64,000 bases of DNA from contig CAJXPQ010000003.1 in NCBI GenBank assembly GCA_913058265.1, positions 124,001-188,000 of the forward strand. Reading direction: 5' to 3'. This document shows, piece after piece, positions 53,207 through 62,624 of the stretch; position 1 is the first letter of the stretch; the number at the start of each line of letters is the position of its first letter. The DNA is from an uncultured Oligoflexia bacterium (GTDB lineage: Bacteria; Bdellovibrionota; Bacteriovoracia; Bacteriovoracales; Bacteriovoracaceae). The notes under the pieces were generated by a model. The model was given only the letters and a program-made list of their open reading frames with translations, did not search any database and had not been told where the DNA came from. The position numbers and the translations under genes were made by a program.

Positions 53207-54940
53207 TTAGTTCTCTTCGTCAGCTTCAGAAATTATCGCTCTTAAGATTTCTTCTACAGAGGTAATACCTGAGAAAATTTTCTCTAAGGCATCAACAGCA
53301 AGGCTGGTCATTCCTTCTTCGATGGCAGCTTTTTTTATTTGACCGGAATCAACTTTTTGTAATATTAAAGATTTTATCCTGTCAGTAATAAGTAATAGTT
53401 CAGCAACGACAGTCATTCCACTATAGCCTGTGTGAGAACATTTCTCACAACCTACAGGCTTGAAGACTGTCGCTCCTAGAGGTGCTGAGTGAACATCGAG
53501 CATCTCCATTTCATATTGAGTCAATTCAGTTTCTTCCTTACAATTTCCACAGAGTGTTCTGACAAGTCTTTGGGCCAAGACACCTACTAGTGATGAAGAA
53601 ATTAGAAAGGGTTGAACTCCCATATCAATTAATCTGGTCGGTGCCGAAGAGGCATCATTTGTATGAAGGGTAGAGAGAACAAAGTGACCTGTTAGTGAAG
53701 CCTGTATTGCCATTTCTGCAGTTTCCATATCTCTAGTTTCCCCAACCATAACCACGTCTGGGTTTTGTCGTAGGATTGATCTTAGTGCCACAGCGAAACT
53801 TAAATCTATCTTTGAGTTAACTTGAATCTGAGAGATTCCTGATATTTCATATTCCACTGGGTCTTCTACAGTGATAATCATTCTGTCTGGAGTGTTCATT
53901 CTATCTAGGATGGCAAAGAGTGTTGTTGTTTTTCCATGCCCAGTAGGACCTGTAACGTAGAGTACGCCATGCTTTTTAGTCGAAAGCTCTTGCAGTCCTT
54001 GAAGAGTTTTTCCATGAAAACCAAGTTTTTCCAGTTCAAGTACAGTATTTGTTTTTTCAAGAACCCTCATAACTATTCTTTCTCCATTTTGGACAGGAAC
54101 AGTACTTAGTCTGATATCTATATCTTTACCAGCAATCTTTATTTTAATTCTTCCATCTTGTGGGAGTCTCTTTTCAGCGATATCAAGCTTTGCCATAACT
54201 TTTATACGAGAACTTACCGCCGCGTGTGTTTTCTTAGGCTGCCGTAAGATTTCAGTCATAACTCGGTTAATCCTAAAACGATAGACAACTTCTTTTTCGT
54301 AGGGCTCGATATGAATATCTGATGCTCGCTCTTTTACTGCTCTAAAGATGATTGAGTTAACAAAACGAATAACTGGCGCTTCATCAGCTGAGGCATCAAG
54401 AATATCAATAGGACCGTCTAAATCTAGATTTTCTTCAAATTCGTCCTCAATACTATCAACCATATTTCTATTAGCTTTCTCATAGACTTTATTAATGGCA
54501 TCTTGAATTTTTAATGGAGTCGATACAAGAATATTAACTTTTTTCTTAAAAATACCATTTAAATCATTGATGGCATTAAAGTCAAAAGGGTCGCTCAATA
54601 TTGCCGTCACTGAATAATCAGATTCTAGAATAGGAAGCACTTCATGATGTTTAGCATAGGTGATGGAAATATCTCTTACGACTAACGGATCTATTTCATC
54701 CACTTTAATTTCGTTAATATAAGGTATTTCTATTTGATGGCATAGGACCTTAATAATATCGTGAGGGTGAATATAGTTTTTCTTTAAAAGTATATCACCA
54801 AGCAGATGATGCTCTTCGCTCTGAATCTTCAGCGCTTCACTAAGCTGCTCTTCAGTTAAAGAAGTATATTGAAGTAATAGCTCACCAATTTTTAATTTAT
54901 GGGCTTCAACTTTATTTAAATGTTCCGCGCTTACTTTCAT
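53207..54940 (-). CDS. gspE: type II secretion ATPase GspE
   Basis: A 577-aa protein. An MshEN-type N-domain ('KIGELLLQYTSLTEEQLSEAL') is followed by the secretion-ATPase core. Walker A is 'GPTGHGKTTT', the Asp box 'VEDPVEY', and 'NPDVVMVGETRDMETAEMA' holds Walker B and 'SLTGHFVLSTLHTND' the His box. The zinc tetracysteine is C-x2-C (CGNC) plus C-x2-C (CEKC). It powers the system. ATG overlaps the gspD stop by 1 nt (TAATG). Confidence 0.96.
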   Translation of the reverse strand: MKVSAEHLNKVEAHKLKIGELLLQYTSLTEEQLSEALKIQSEEHHLLGDILLKKNYIHPHDIIKVLCHQIEIPYINEIKVDEIDPLVVRDISITYAKHHEVLPILESDYSVTAILSDPFDFNAINDLNGIFKKKVNILVSTPLKIQDAINKVYEKANRNMVDSIEDEFEENLDLDGPIDILDASADEAPVIRFVNSIIFRAVKERASDIHIEPYEKEVVYRFRINRVMTEILRQPKKTHAAVSSRIKVMAKLDIAEKRLPQDGRIKIKIAGKDIDIRLSTVPVQNGERIVMRVLEKTNTVLELEKLGFHGKTLQGLQELSTKKHGVLYVTGPTGHGKTTTLFAILDRMNTPDRMIITVEDPVEYEISGISQIQVNSKIDLSFAVALRSILRQNPDVVMVGETRDMETAEMAIQASLTGHFVLSTLHTNDASSAPTRLIDMGVQPFLISSSLVGVLAQRLVRTLCGNCKEETELTQYEMEMLDVHSAPLGATVFKPVGCEKCSHTGYSGMTVVAELLLITDRIKSLILQKVDSGQIKKAAIEEGMTSLAVDALEKIFSGITSVEEILRAIISEADEEN

Positions 54941-57303
54941 TATCTCTCTTGTGTTTCATTCATTATAGATTGGTAATCAGGAGTACTTCCATCATTTAAC
55001 TGTGGTCCGATCCCGTCTAAGCTATTGTTTTCACGTTGAAATTGGTTTGGTGATGAGTCATATAATGGACCCTCACTTTGTTTATTTAGTTTTGCTGATA
55101 ATTGCTTAACTTTATTCTTGTGAGGATCATCTGTCTCGTCATCTAAAACTTCTTTTAAGCTTTTTGTTCTATCTTCAAGTCTTGCTAAAGAGTTTTGAGC
55201 AGCTTCATTATCGTATGGAGAAATAATTGTAGGAGTTAGAAACATCAGAAGATTAACTTTTTCAATTTTTCTACCTTTACTCTTGAATAACCAACCAAGA
55301 ACTGGAATATCACCAAGGAGCGGAACTTTACTAACAGAAACAGTTTCCTTATCTCTAAGGAGACCACCCATAGCAATTGTATCTTTATCTCTAACTATGA
55401 CTTCAGTTACGGCCGACCTAGTTGTTGTCGCTTGACCGTTTCCTGAAGTATCTAAATCTCCAAGAAAGTCATTGAATGATTGATTTATTTGAAGTTTAAC
55501 AAATCGAGTAACTTTATTAATTTGCGGGGTAATCTTTAAACTCATCTTAGCTTCTTGATTCGTAACATTACTATTAGTCGTACTATTTGTTGTACTCAGA
55601 TTTCTAACTGGTACTGTTCGTCCAACTTCAAATTCCGCCTCGGTATTATCTAAGGCCAGGATTTGCGGTGTTGCTAAAACGTTAGAGTTCGTATTTGATG
55701 CTACTGCTTTTATTAAAGCATTCACACTGTTAATCTTAACTGTATTACCACCAATATCAAACTCTGTTGGACTTTTGTTTGGACCACCGACACCTGCAAA
55801 GAAGCCACTTAAACTTGTTGGGTCTCCACCAAGTAAGTTAACAAGGTCATTGCCTTCAACAAATCCTGCTCTCTGAGCATTACCTTTTCCATAGGCCCCA
55901 AGAAAATTGACACCAAAGCTTCTGACTTTTGTTAATGTTGTCTCCATTATAAGACCTTCAACATAGACTTGATCTCTTGGAATATCTAATTTTGCAATAA
56001 CACTTTGAATTGTTAGCCAGTCCGTTGGAGCTGCTGTAACGACGAGTGCATTATTATTTTTATCCGCAGTAATTTTTACTTCGCCGTTAAATAGGGTAGA
56101 GCCATTAGAAGCCGGGATAAAGGTTCTACCGCCGGTTCTCGCTCGAGCATTACCTGAAGACCTTGAACCAGATACGAGCGTAGATAATGTCTTAGATAAC
56201 TCTTCAGCATTCCCATAATTTAAATAAAGAACATGAATTTTATCAGAGTTAGTTGAAGTGAACTTAACATCAAGCTTATCGATAAGATTTCTTAGTTGTT
56301 CAGCACCAGCTGAATTTGCCATGGCTATTATTGAGTTAGTTCTAGGCTCAGCAATAATTTTAGAAATATTTTGTTGACTAGATTTTGCAGTGGTACTTCC
56401 TTTCGTAAATCTTTTGGAAGTTCTTGAGCTCGATCTACTTGATCCACTATTTCCACCACCTTGAAGAATCTCATCTACCAGTTTTGCAATTTCAGATGCT
56501 GAAGTATTTTTTACGGGAATGATTTGAAGACTTTCTTCGTGTCCCGGAACATCTAAGAACTTAATAAGTTTTTCAAGCCTAGAAACATTATTACCAGTAT
56601 CAGAAACAATGACTGTGTTAGTTTGTTTTAAATCAATAATTCTTCCGTACCTAGACATGAACGGTCTAAAATTTCTAGAAATTTCTGAGGCATCAACATT
56701 CTTCAGAGCCATGATCTTCATAATATGAGTATCAGTTTCTGGAGTATAGTTCCCAGTATAAATCTTTGTTGGAGAATACCTTACATCCCTAGCGTTTATA
56801 ATTTTGTAGAAAGCTCCTGATTTGACTAAAGTAAAGCCGGCCATTTCTAGTGCCGTAAGATAAGCCTTCCACGCATCACCTACAGTAATTGGTGTTGGCG
56901 CGGTGATTGAAACTTTTCCTTTTACATCCTTTCCAAGAATAAGATTAATTCCTGTTAACTTTTGCATATCCTTAGTCATTTCCATGATGTCTGTGTCAGG
57001 ATAGTCAAAGTTCTCTACAACTTCAGGGCCGAAAGCTGTTTCCGGATTTAAGTTTACAAATTTAGACTTTGGGATCGGAGGAAGACTTTTTGTTCTGTTA
57101 CCGAAAGTATTCTTATTATTTGTGTCGTCAGTAAATGAGTCTTTAGATTCTTGATTAGGAGCATTGCCGAAACGAGACTTGGATTTAAATGATTTGAATT
57201 GGCCAAAAGCGGGTAGCGTTATACATACTGCCAAAGTTGTGACAAATATATGCCTTACTGTTAAACATCTTTGAGGGGTCTTCCGTAATCCACTAGTTTT
57301 CAT
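54940..57303 (-). CDS. gspD: type II secretion outer-membrane secretin GspD
   Basis: A 787-aa protein. A signal peptide (~15-35) is followed by an unusual ~60-residue low-complexity stretch, then N0 (LNPETAFGPEVVENFDYPDT...), N1-N3 domains ('HIMKIMALKNVDASEISRNFRPF', 'IIAEPRTNSIIAMA') and the secretin core. The core ends with 'DTIAMGGLLRDKETVSVSKVPLLGDIPVLGWLF'. The N3 loop is Ser/Arg-rich (SGSSRSSSRTSKR). It forms the outer-membrane channel. No pilotin gene is recognisable nearby. Confidence 0.95.
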   Translation of the reverse strand: MKTSGLRKTPQRCLTVRHIFVTTLAVCITLPAFGQFKSFKSKSRFGNAPNQESKDSFTDDTNNKNTFGNRTKSLPPIPKSKFVNLNPETAFGPEVVENFDYPDTDIMEMTKDMQKLTGINLILGKDVKGKVSITAPTPITVGDAWKAYLTALEMAGFTLVKSGAFYKIINARDVRYSPTKIYTGNYTPETDTHIMKIMALKNVDASEISRNFRPFMSRYGRIIDLKQTNTVIVSDTGNNVSRLEKLIKFLDVPGHEESLQIIPVKNTSASEIAKLVDEILQGGGNSGSSRSSSRTSKRFTKGSTTAKSSQQNISKIIAEPRTNSIIAMANSAGAEQLRNLIDKLDVKFTSTNSDKIHVLYLNYGNAEELSKTLSTLVSGSRSSGNARARTGGRTFIPASNGSTLFNGEVKITADKNNNALVVTAAPTDWLTIQSVIAKLDIPRDQVYVEGLIMETTLTKVRSFGVNFLGAYGKGNAQRAGFVEGNDLVNLLGGDPTSLSGFFAGVGGPNKSPTEFDIGGNTVKINSVNALIKAVASNTNSNVLATPQILALDNTEAEFEVGRTVPVRNLSTTNSTTNSNVTNQEAKMSLKITPQINKVTRFVKLQINQSFNDFLGDLDTSGNGQATTTRSAVTEVIVRDKDTIAMGGLLRDKETVSVSKVPLLGDIPVLGWLFKSKGRKIEKVNLLMFLTPTIISPYDNEAAQNSLARLEDRTKSLKEVLDDETDDPHKNKVKQLSAKLNKQSEGPLYDSSPNQFQRENNSLDGIGPQLNDGSTPDYQSIMNETQER

Positions 57304-57320
57304 GTTTAATCATCCTTCTC

Positions 57321-58727
57321 TTAATCAATTGTGTAATTTTGGGTGACACTCTCGCCGCTACGGTTAATCGTAAGGTTTAGCTTTGATAGAGTGCTTACTT
57401 TTCCGAAAAGGTTCATGACTTCATTCATGTCTCTTATCGGTTCTCCGTTTATTTCTGAGATGACATCGCCATCTTCAACTCCCAGGTATGAGAAAACTCC
57501 GCCTGGTTCAATGTCTACAATCTTAAATGAATATGAACCATCAGGGTTTCTTAATGGAATACCTTTAGCTTGGGTTAGCATATCTTGAATATTTGATAAC
57601 TTATCTTTTAAATAATCTTTTTTGATTTTAAAATTATTCCCGTCATTTTCAATTCCTGAGATTTTCTTAAGCTGCTTTTTATAGCTTTTACTTTGACTTG
57701 GACTCTTAACATCAATAGGACTGCGTCTTTTATTTGCTTTTTCAAACTTAGCATTTTCAATATATTCACAATCACCAGTTGATAGGTTTTTAACGATGAG
57801 TCTTAATCTTTCAATGCGATCAATTTTAATTTTGCTTAGAAGATTTTCACCTTCACGAATTTGCTTTAGTGCTCGCTCAGATCTAATTTGAACACTGGCC
57901 ATAGACTTAACAGAGTCTTGTAAGACAATAGTGTTTACAAGCTTAACGTTTACTCTTGATTTTCTAGTCGCTTTCTTGCAAACTTGTGTTGTGTTGATAG
58001 TTTTCTTTGGCCCTGTTTGTGTTTTCTGGTCTGTCTTAAAAACCTGAGCTGACTTGATTTGTTCTAAATCATCTTTACTAAATTGATTCGCAGTATTGAT
58101 ATTTATTGTGTCTGATTTAGAAACTTTTTTATAGTCAGGCGTCCCCTGAATGAAGTTGGAAGCAATCTTTGTTACGACAAATAATGAGGCAAGAAGAAGG
58201 GAGACTTGGAAAGTCTTATGTAATTTATTTCTATTATCCTTACTGAAAAATTCGTTTGGAATATTGCCCCAATTAATTTGAGTCGCCTTACCTTTAAGCT
58301 GCGAGAGATCAATCTTCTTTTTCGAACTTGATGGGCCAGGTTTCTTGAAGGCTTTATTTAAATCTTTTGTTCGAAGACTGGTAAACTTATCTTTTATTCT
58401 TACACCTAATAGGTCGACTTTATCCTTTAGTGTTACTTCTGTGCTATCGAGATCTATTTCACTATCTGTTGTGGCAGTAAAGTCTTCATCAAGAATTTCA
58501 TCATCAATAAAACTTTCACTTACAATGTCATCCTCTTCTTCAACATCAATTAGAATATCTTCGTCTTCTGCAATGTGATCATTTTCAACTAATGCTTCAA
58601 GAGTTTCTTCACTCTCTTCATAGTTCTCATGATCATCAAAGATATCATCTAAATCTTGAGAGCTTTTGTTTTTTTTGAATATCTTATCAATTAAGTTACG
58701 AATTTTACTCATATAATATATTCTCAT
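57321..58727 (-). CDS. gspC: type II secretion protein GspC-like with PDZ domain
   Basis: Start options are ATG 58727 or ATG 58712; I list the longer. An unusually acidic cytoplasmic region of ~150 residues is followed by one membrane helix ('VSLLLASLFVVTKIASNF'), a periplasmic part, and a C-terminal PDZ domain ('DIEPGGVFSYLGVEDGDVISEINGEPI'). GspC links GspD to the inner platform. Typical GspC has only a short cytoplasmic tail, so the acidic extension is odd. It is the first gene of the 12-gene operon. Confidence 0.82.
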   Translation of the reverse strand: MRIYYMSKIRNLIDKIFKKNKSSQDLDDIFDDHENYEESEETLEALVENDHIAEDEDILIDVEEEDDIVSESFIDDEILDEDFTATTDSEIDLDSTEVTLKDKVDLLGVRIKDKFTSLRTKDLNKAFKKPGPSSSKKKIDLSQLKGKATQINWGNIPNEFFSKDNRNKLHKTFQVSLLLASLFVVTKIASNFIQGTPDYKKVSKSDTININTANQFSKDDLEQIKSAQVFKTDQKTQTGPKKTINTTQVCKKATRKSRVNVKLVNTIVLQDSVKSMASVQIRSERALKQIREGENLLSKIKIDRIERLRLIVKNLSTGDCEYIENAKFEKANKRRSPIDVKSPSQSKSYKKQLKKISGIENDGNNFKIKKDYLKDKLSNIQDMLTQAKGIPLRNPDGSYSFKIVDIEPGGVFSYLGVEDGDVISEINGEPIRDMNEVMNLFGKVSTLSKLNLTINRSGESVTQNYTID

Positions 58728-58823
58728 AAAATTTTTAACATTGTGCAAGTAATTATAATGTAAAGATTTAGTTAATTCTAGAACTCAGGTACTCAGGTAC
58801 TATGAATTATGATTCAGATTCTC

Positions 58824-58829
58824 TATACT
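58824..58829 (+). promoter_or_regulatory. -10 element, leaderless arrangement
   Basis: TATACT ends exactly 6 nt before ATG 58836, with no ribosome site between. The -35 is poor. An 8-bp direct repeat (ACTCAGGT twice, 58783-58798) lies upstream and could be a regulator site, shared with the divergent T2SS operon. Confidence 0.45.
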
Positions 58830-58835
58830 ATGTAG

Positions 58836-60605
58836 ATGTTTAGAATGTTTTTGATACTATTTTTTGGAATGAGTCTATTTTCCTGTTCTACTACCAGGGA
58901 AGAGAGACCTCCTTTCGACCTTGATATAGGGCTTGATGGTATTAATAATGATATTGAAAAGCGTGGTTCTAAACAAAATTTCTTCAAGGATAAGACTGTA
59001 GATTATGGTCTTGGTTCTATTACCGCCTACAATTTTAATGTTGTTGATATTAACGGAGATAATTACTCTGATATAGTAGTCATACCATCTTTTTATTCTG
59101 AGCCAGAGTTTTACTATTTTAATGTTAATCAGAAGAAATTTATTAAGGGTGCTAATCCTTTCAATAAAACTATAAAGGCTTCTTTTTTACTTTTCTATGA
59201 TTTGAACAAAGACGACGTTCTCGATGTTATCTCGGGTGTACTCAACCAAAAGACAGAATTATCAAAAGACCCTTTGCGCGTATTTCATGGGAAAAAGAGT
59301 AAGCAAGGTCAGCTTTCATTTATTGAAAAAGAAAGCTTTCTTAACTCGAGTCCAAATTCATCTATTGGATTAATTGATTATGACCTGAATGGCACTTTAG
59401 ATTTATATGTTGGCAATTGGTTCAAGCGAATAAAGAACTCGCCTTATCCTGCTCACGATGAGTTTTTTGTAAATAACGGAAAAAAATTCGTTAAAAAAAC
59501 AGTACTACTTGAAGGAGAGTCTAAGCAGAATTTAGATCAGACTATGTTTATTAATGCGACTCCAACTTATGGTGTACAGGTTTGTGATATGGATCAAGAC
59601 GGTTATCCAGATATTCTTACTGCCACAACTAATTCTTATCAAAATAAGCTTTGGATGAATCGATTCAGATTTAGAGAGGAGATGCGCTATTTTACTAATA
59701 TTGCTCAATCTGTTGGCTACGCCGGAGACGCAGAAGGACTCATAAACTCTCAGGGCGGAGGAAGGACCTTTGGTCTCGCCTGCGCCGATTATAATAATGA
59801 TGGAATCATGGATGTTTTTTTAGGGGAGCTTGCTCATAACTATGATAACGAGGGTGTTGATAAATCTAGTATCCTTACTGGTCGCTCATTTAGATATCCG
59901 CCAAGTTTTTATCGGACAGAATATTTTCGTGATACTTACGACCCTAATTGGCATCAAGCTGACAGAAGAGGTATATGGGCAGATTTTAATAATGATGGTC
60001 TATTAGATCTTTTAGTTGATAATTCAGGTTATCCACCTTATACGAGAATGATTCTTTTTCAACAGCATTCAGATCATTCTTTTGAAAACATGTCTTCAAA
60101 GTATGGCATAGATATCATTAATCCCATTGGGAGTGTTATTGCTGACTTTAATCGTGACGGAAAAATGGATATCCTTACCTCTCAATCAAATATTCGAGAT
60201 GAGAGTATTACGCCACGTATTTATCTCTTTGAAAATTCAATGGACTTAAAGAAAAACAGGAGTATTCGTTTTTATTTAAGAGGGAGCCTTGCTAATTACC
60301 ACGGTCTTGGAGCGATGATTATCATTAAGGTCAGAAAAGAAGGTAAGATTGAAACAAGAAGACAATCAGTATCATATTCTTATGGTGCACTCTCACCTCA
60401 AAACGAAGAAGGTGTTCAATTTGGATTAAATGAAGGGGAGAGATTGATCTCTGTAAAGGTCAGATGGCCTTTTTCTGACAGACTAAATACTGCCAGAAAT
60501 AACCTTGAAAAAACATATACCATAAAAACTGAATTTTCTGATTTTATCAATGTCACTCTCTGTGAGAATGGGGATTACTTGCTCGGTAGACGTACCTGCT
60601 TATAA
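58836..60605 (+). CDS. FG-GAP/VCBS-repeat lipoprotein with UnbV-like C-terminus
   Basis: A 589-aa protein with lipobox signal MFRMFLILFFGMSLFSC. Several FG-GAP/VCBS repeats carry calcium-type Asp motifs: 'DINGDNYSD', 'DLNKDDVLD', 'DMDQDGYPD', 'DYNNDGIMD', 'DFNNDGLLD' and 'DFNRDGKMD'. This is a beta-propeller. Residues ~480-560 resemble the ASPIC/UnbV domain ('YHGLGAMIIIKVRKEG', 'FGLNEGERLISVKVRWP'). Such proteins are surface or periplasmic and bind proteins or glycans. It is divergent from gspC across ~110 nt, so it may be linked with secretion. The function is unknown. Confidence 0.8.
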   Translation: MFRMFLILFFGMSLFSCSTTREERPPFDLDIGLDGINNDIEKRGSKQNFFKDKTVDYGLGSITAYNFNVVDINGDNYSDIVVIPSFYSEPEFYYFNVNQKKFIKGANPFNKTIKASFLLFYDLNKDDVLDVISGVLNQKTELSKDPLRVFHGKKSKQGQLSFIEKESFLNSSPNSSIGLIDYDLNGTLDLYVGNWFKRIKNSPYPAHDEFFVNNGKKFVKKTVLLEGESKQNLDQTMFINATPTYGVQVCDMDQDGYPDILTATTNSYQNKLWMNRFRFREEMRYFTNIAQSVGYAGDAEGLINSQGGGRTFGLACADYNNDGIMDVFLGELAHNYDNEGVDKSSILTGRSFRYPPSFYRTEYFRDTYDPNWHQADRRGIWADFNNDGLLDLLVDNSGYPPYTRMILFQQHSDHSFENMSSKYGIDIINPIGSVIADFNRDGKMDILTSQSNIRDESITPRIYLFENSMDLKKNRSIRFYLRGSLANYHGLGAMIIIKVRKEGKIETRRQSVSYSYGALSPQNEEGVQFGLNEGERLISVKVRWPFSDRLNTARNNLEKTYTIKTEFSDFINVTLCENGDYLLGRRTCL

Positions 60606-61226
60606 AGCACCAGATCTTTCTTTATCATCACATAAATTCATAATTTCATTACTAGAATTTATTTTTTTGATGCAAAGTGAACTCAAAATGTTGAAGTTTG
60701 GTTTTTCTTGATCTGTTGCCGTGAAATCAAGTTTATATTTCGTAAAGTAACTTGCAATAGTATTCATTACATCTTTATTATAAAATTCATCTCCATGTGA
60801 AAGGTCACAGTTTAAAGAGTAAATATTATGAACATTTTCTTCAAAGTCTATATTAACACTAATGCTTGGTGTGTCTGTAAATTGAATAACATAATTCCCA
60901 GAGTCATTATCTAAAATTTCATATTCTTTAACTTTTAAAGTGGTATTACTTTGAAATGTTCTATCAAAGTTAGAGTATTCATAATTTAGCTGACAATAGC
61001 CAACTAGTTCATCATCGTTACCTTCAATTTGTGCCATCCCAAGTTCATCACTAAAGGCTTTTATCATAAAGCTATTAGGGAAGCTAATTGAAGCATTACT
61101 AATTGTTTTTAGCGCCTTTGTCTCTTTTGATTTATCATCCTTTTTATCATAGTTATTATTTGTTTCAGTTGAGTTATTACAGGCAATTGTTGTTAATAGG
61201 GTGCAAGTTAATAATAAATATTTCAT
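60600..61226 (-). CDS. hypothetical lipoprotein
   Basis: The start is at ATG 61226 after GGAGATAA, giving a lipoprotein signal (MKYLLLTCTLLTTIAC). A linker rich in Asn, Asp and Lys follows (NNSTETNNNYDKKDDK). The body is a ~160-residue alpha/beta domain with four Cys (GYCQL, LNCDL, SSLCIK, MNLCDD) that could form disulfides. No family was recognised. It overlaps the convergent FG-GAP gene by 6 nt and lies downstream of the lipase-like gene. Confidence 0.65.
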   Translation of the reverse strand: MKYLLLTCTLLTTIACNNSTETNNNYDKKDDKSKETKALKTISNASISFPNSFMIKAFSDELGMAQIEGNDDELVGYCQLNYEYSNFDRTFQSNTTLKVKEYEILDNDSGNYVIQFTDTPSISVNIDFEENVHNIYSLNCDLSHGDEFYNKDVMNTIASYFTKYKLDFTATDQEKPNFNILSSLCIKKINSSNEIMNLCDDKERSGAL

Positions 61227-61242
61227 TTTTATCTCCATGTTT

Positions 61243-62535
61243 TTATTTTCTTAAGTTCACATTGGTACTTAAATGAGTTACAAGACCTTTTTCAATATAG
61301 ATATCTATAATACGTGAAGATACTTCAGGTTGAAAAATTTTAACCCTTATTATGTTGCTCTCTATTTTAGAAAAGATAGATCCCTTCAAAAGAAAGAATG
61401 CTTGGCCATTACTAACGTTGATTGAGGAAACGTTTGTACCTTTAAACCTATAGTTACTCATGACTAGACCAGACTCAAAGTTATTTAAAACTTTAACTCT
61501 TAAATCATTCTTGTTTTTCATACCTTTAGGTAGCTGAACTTTAATTTGAGCTTCAAAGCCCTTAACTATATCTTTAACTTCTAAGTTAGATTTAACAATA
61601 CCATTAACAAGAAATTGGTACAGCGACAGGTACCCTGGGTGGTCACATCTTGCGAGGTTAATACATCTTCGTGGAACGTCTATAATTCCATATCCTGGAG
61701 CATCAAAGTTAGCATCAATATGGGTACCTATGGCATAGGCTTGCTCAGAAAGCTTTGAACTCTTATGCATAGGTCTATCAACAGCATTATTATTATATTT
61801 CTTTTTGGTTTCAATTTGAATCGAGTTGAGTGTCATACTAGGAGTATTCACCACAAGATCACCTTCAAAAAACTGATGTGAAAACTCACTTGGTAGGTTT
61901 CTTGAGTACGGTGCCATGCCAGATATATTAAGAGTTTTAAGACCTTTAAAGTATTTGATAAAGTCATTATTACTTTTATTGGATAATGCAGCCGAGAGTT
62001 TTTGGTTGCTTAGACTGCCGTATTTCATATCATTAAGCTGGATTGCACCGAAGGGTGAAAACAAGTTCTCATCAATACCTGGCCCAAATAATATTTCCTT
62101 TCCCATAAGAGCAAAGTCAGAGCCCCAGAAAGGAGTTGATGCTGATACATAAGAATTCAAGCGTTCAAGGTCAGTTTTCTCAAAACCATTTCTATTATCA
62201 TATGAATTCATAATATAGGTTAATCCAACGATTCCACCTTGTGAGTGCATGATGAGATTAATTTCTTTTTGTTTTTGCTTTGGAATTTTCGCAATAAAAG
62301 CTTTGAGACTTTTGGCAAAATCGAGAGTGCTCAAATTGCTATTAGCTGTATCATAACTAAATTCATAAACCCTGGCACAAGGAAGTTGTCTTTCAATAGC
62401 TGTACCCATATGGCCAAAATCTTTTGGTGTTCCACCAATTCCATGAATTAAAATGTAATTATTGGGAAGGCACTCATTAGCAAAGCTAAACTGAGCCGCG
62501 CCAAGGGTAATCATAATGATTAAGAGATATTTCAT
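61243..62535 (-). CDS. secreted alpha/beta-hydrolase (lipase-like)
   Basis: The start is at ATG 62535 after AAGGA, giving signal peptide MKYLLIIMITLGAAQFSFA. 'YILIHGIGGTPKDFGHM' is the oxyanion-hole segment. 'INLIMHSQGGIVGLTY' has the nucleophile Ser98 in an x-H-S-Q-G elbow. A later 'AIGTHIDANFD' or nearby His may complete the triad. Residues ~330-430 are a separate beta-rich domain. It resembles secreted triacylglycerol lipases and PGAP1-like esterases. It is a candidate T2SS substrate. The lipoprotein gene follows by 16 nt. Confidence 0.78.
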   Translation of the reverse strand: MKYLLIIMITLGAAQFSFANECLPNNYILIHGIGGTPKDFGHMGTAIERQLPCARVYEFSYDTANSNLSTLDFAKSLKAFIAKIPKQKQKEINLIMHSQGGIVGLTYIMNSYDNRNGFEKTDLERLNSYVSASTPFWGSDFALMGKEILFGPGIDENLFSPFGAIQLNDMKYGSLSNQKLSAALSNKSNNDFIKYFKGLKTLNISGMAPYSRNLPSEFSHQFFEGDLVVNTPSMTLNSIQIETKKKYNNNAVDRPMHKSSKLSEQAYAIGTHIDANFDAPGYGIIDVPRRCINLARCDHPGYLSLYQFLVNGIVKSNLEVKDIVKGFEAQIKVQLPKGMKNKNDLRVKVLNNFESGLVMSNYRFKGTNVSSINVSNGQAFFLLKGSIFSKIESNIIRVKIFQPEVSSRIIDIYIEKGLVTHLSTNVNLRK

Positions 62536-62624
62536 TCCTTGATGATATAGGAGAGTAGGAAAAACATCCTTCAATTTGAATTATTTATAGCGAGTGTTAA
62601 AAAAGTATACGGCCTAGGTGGTTG

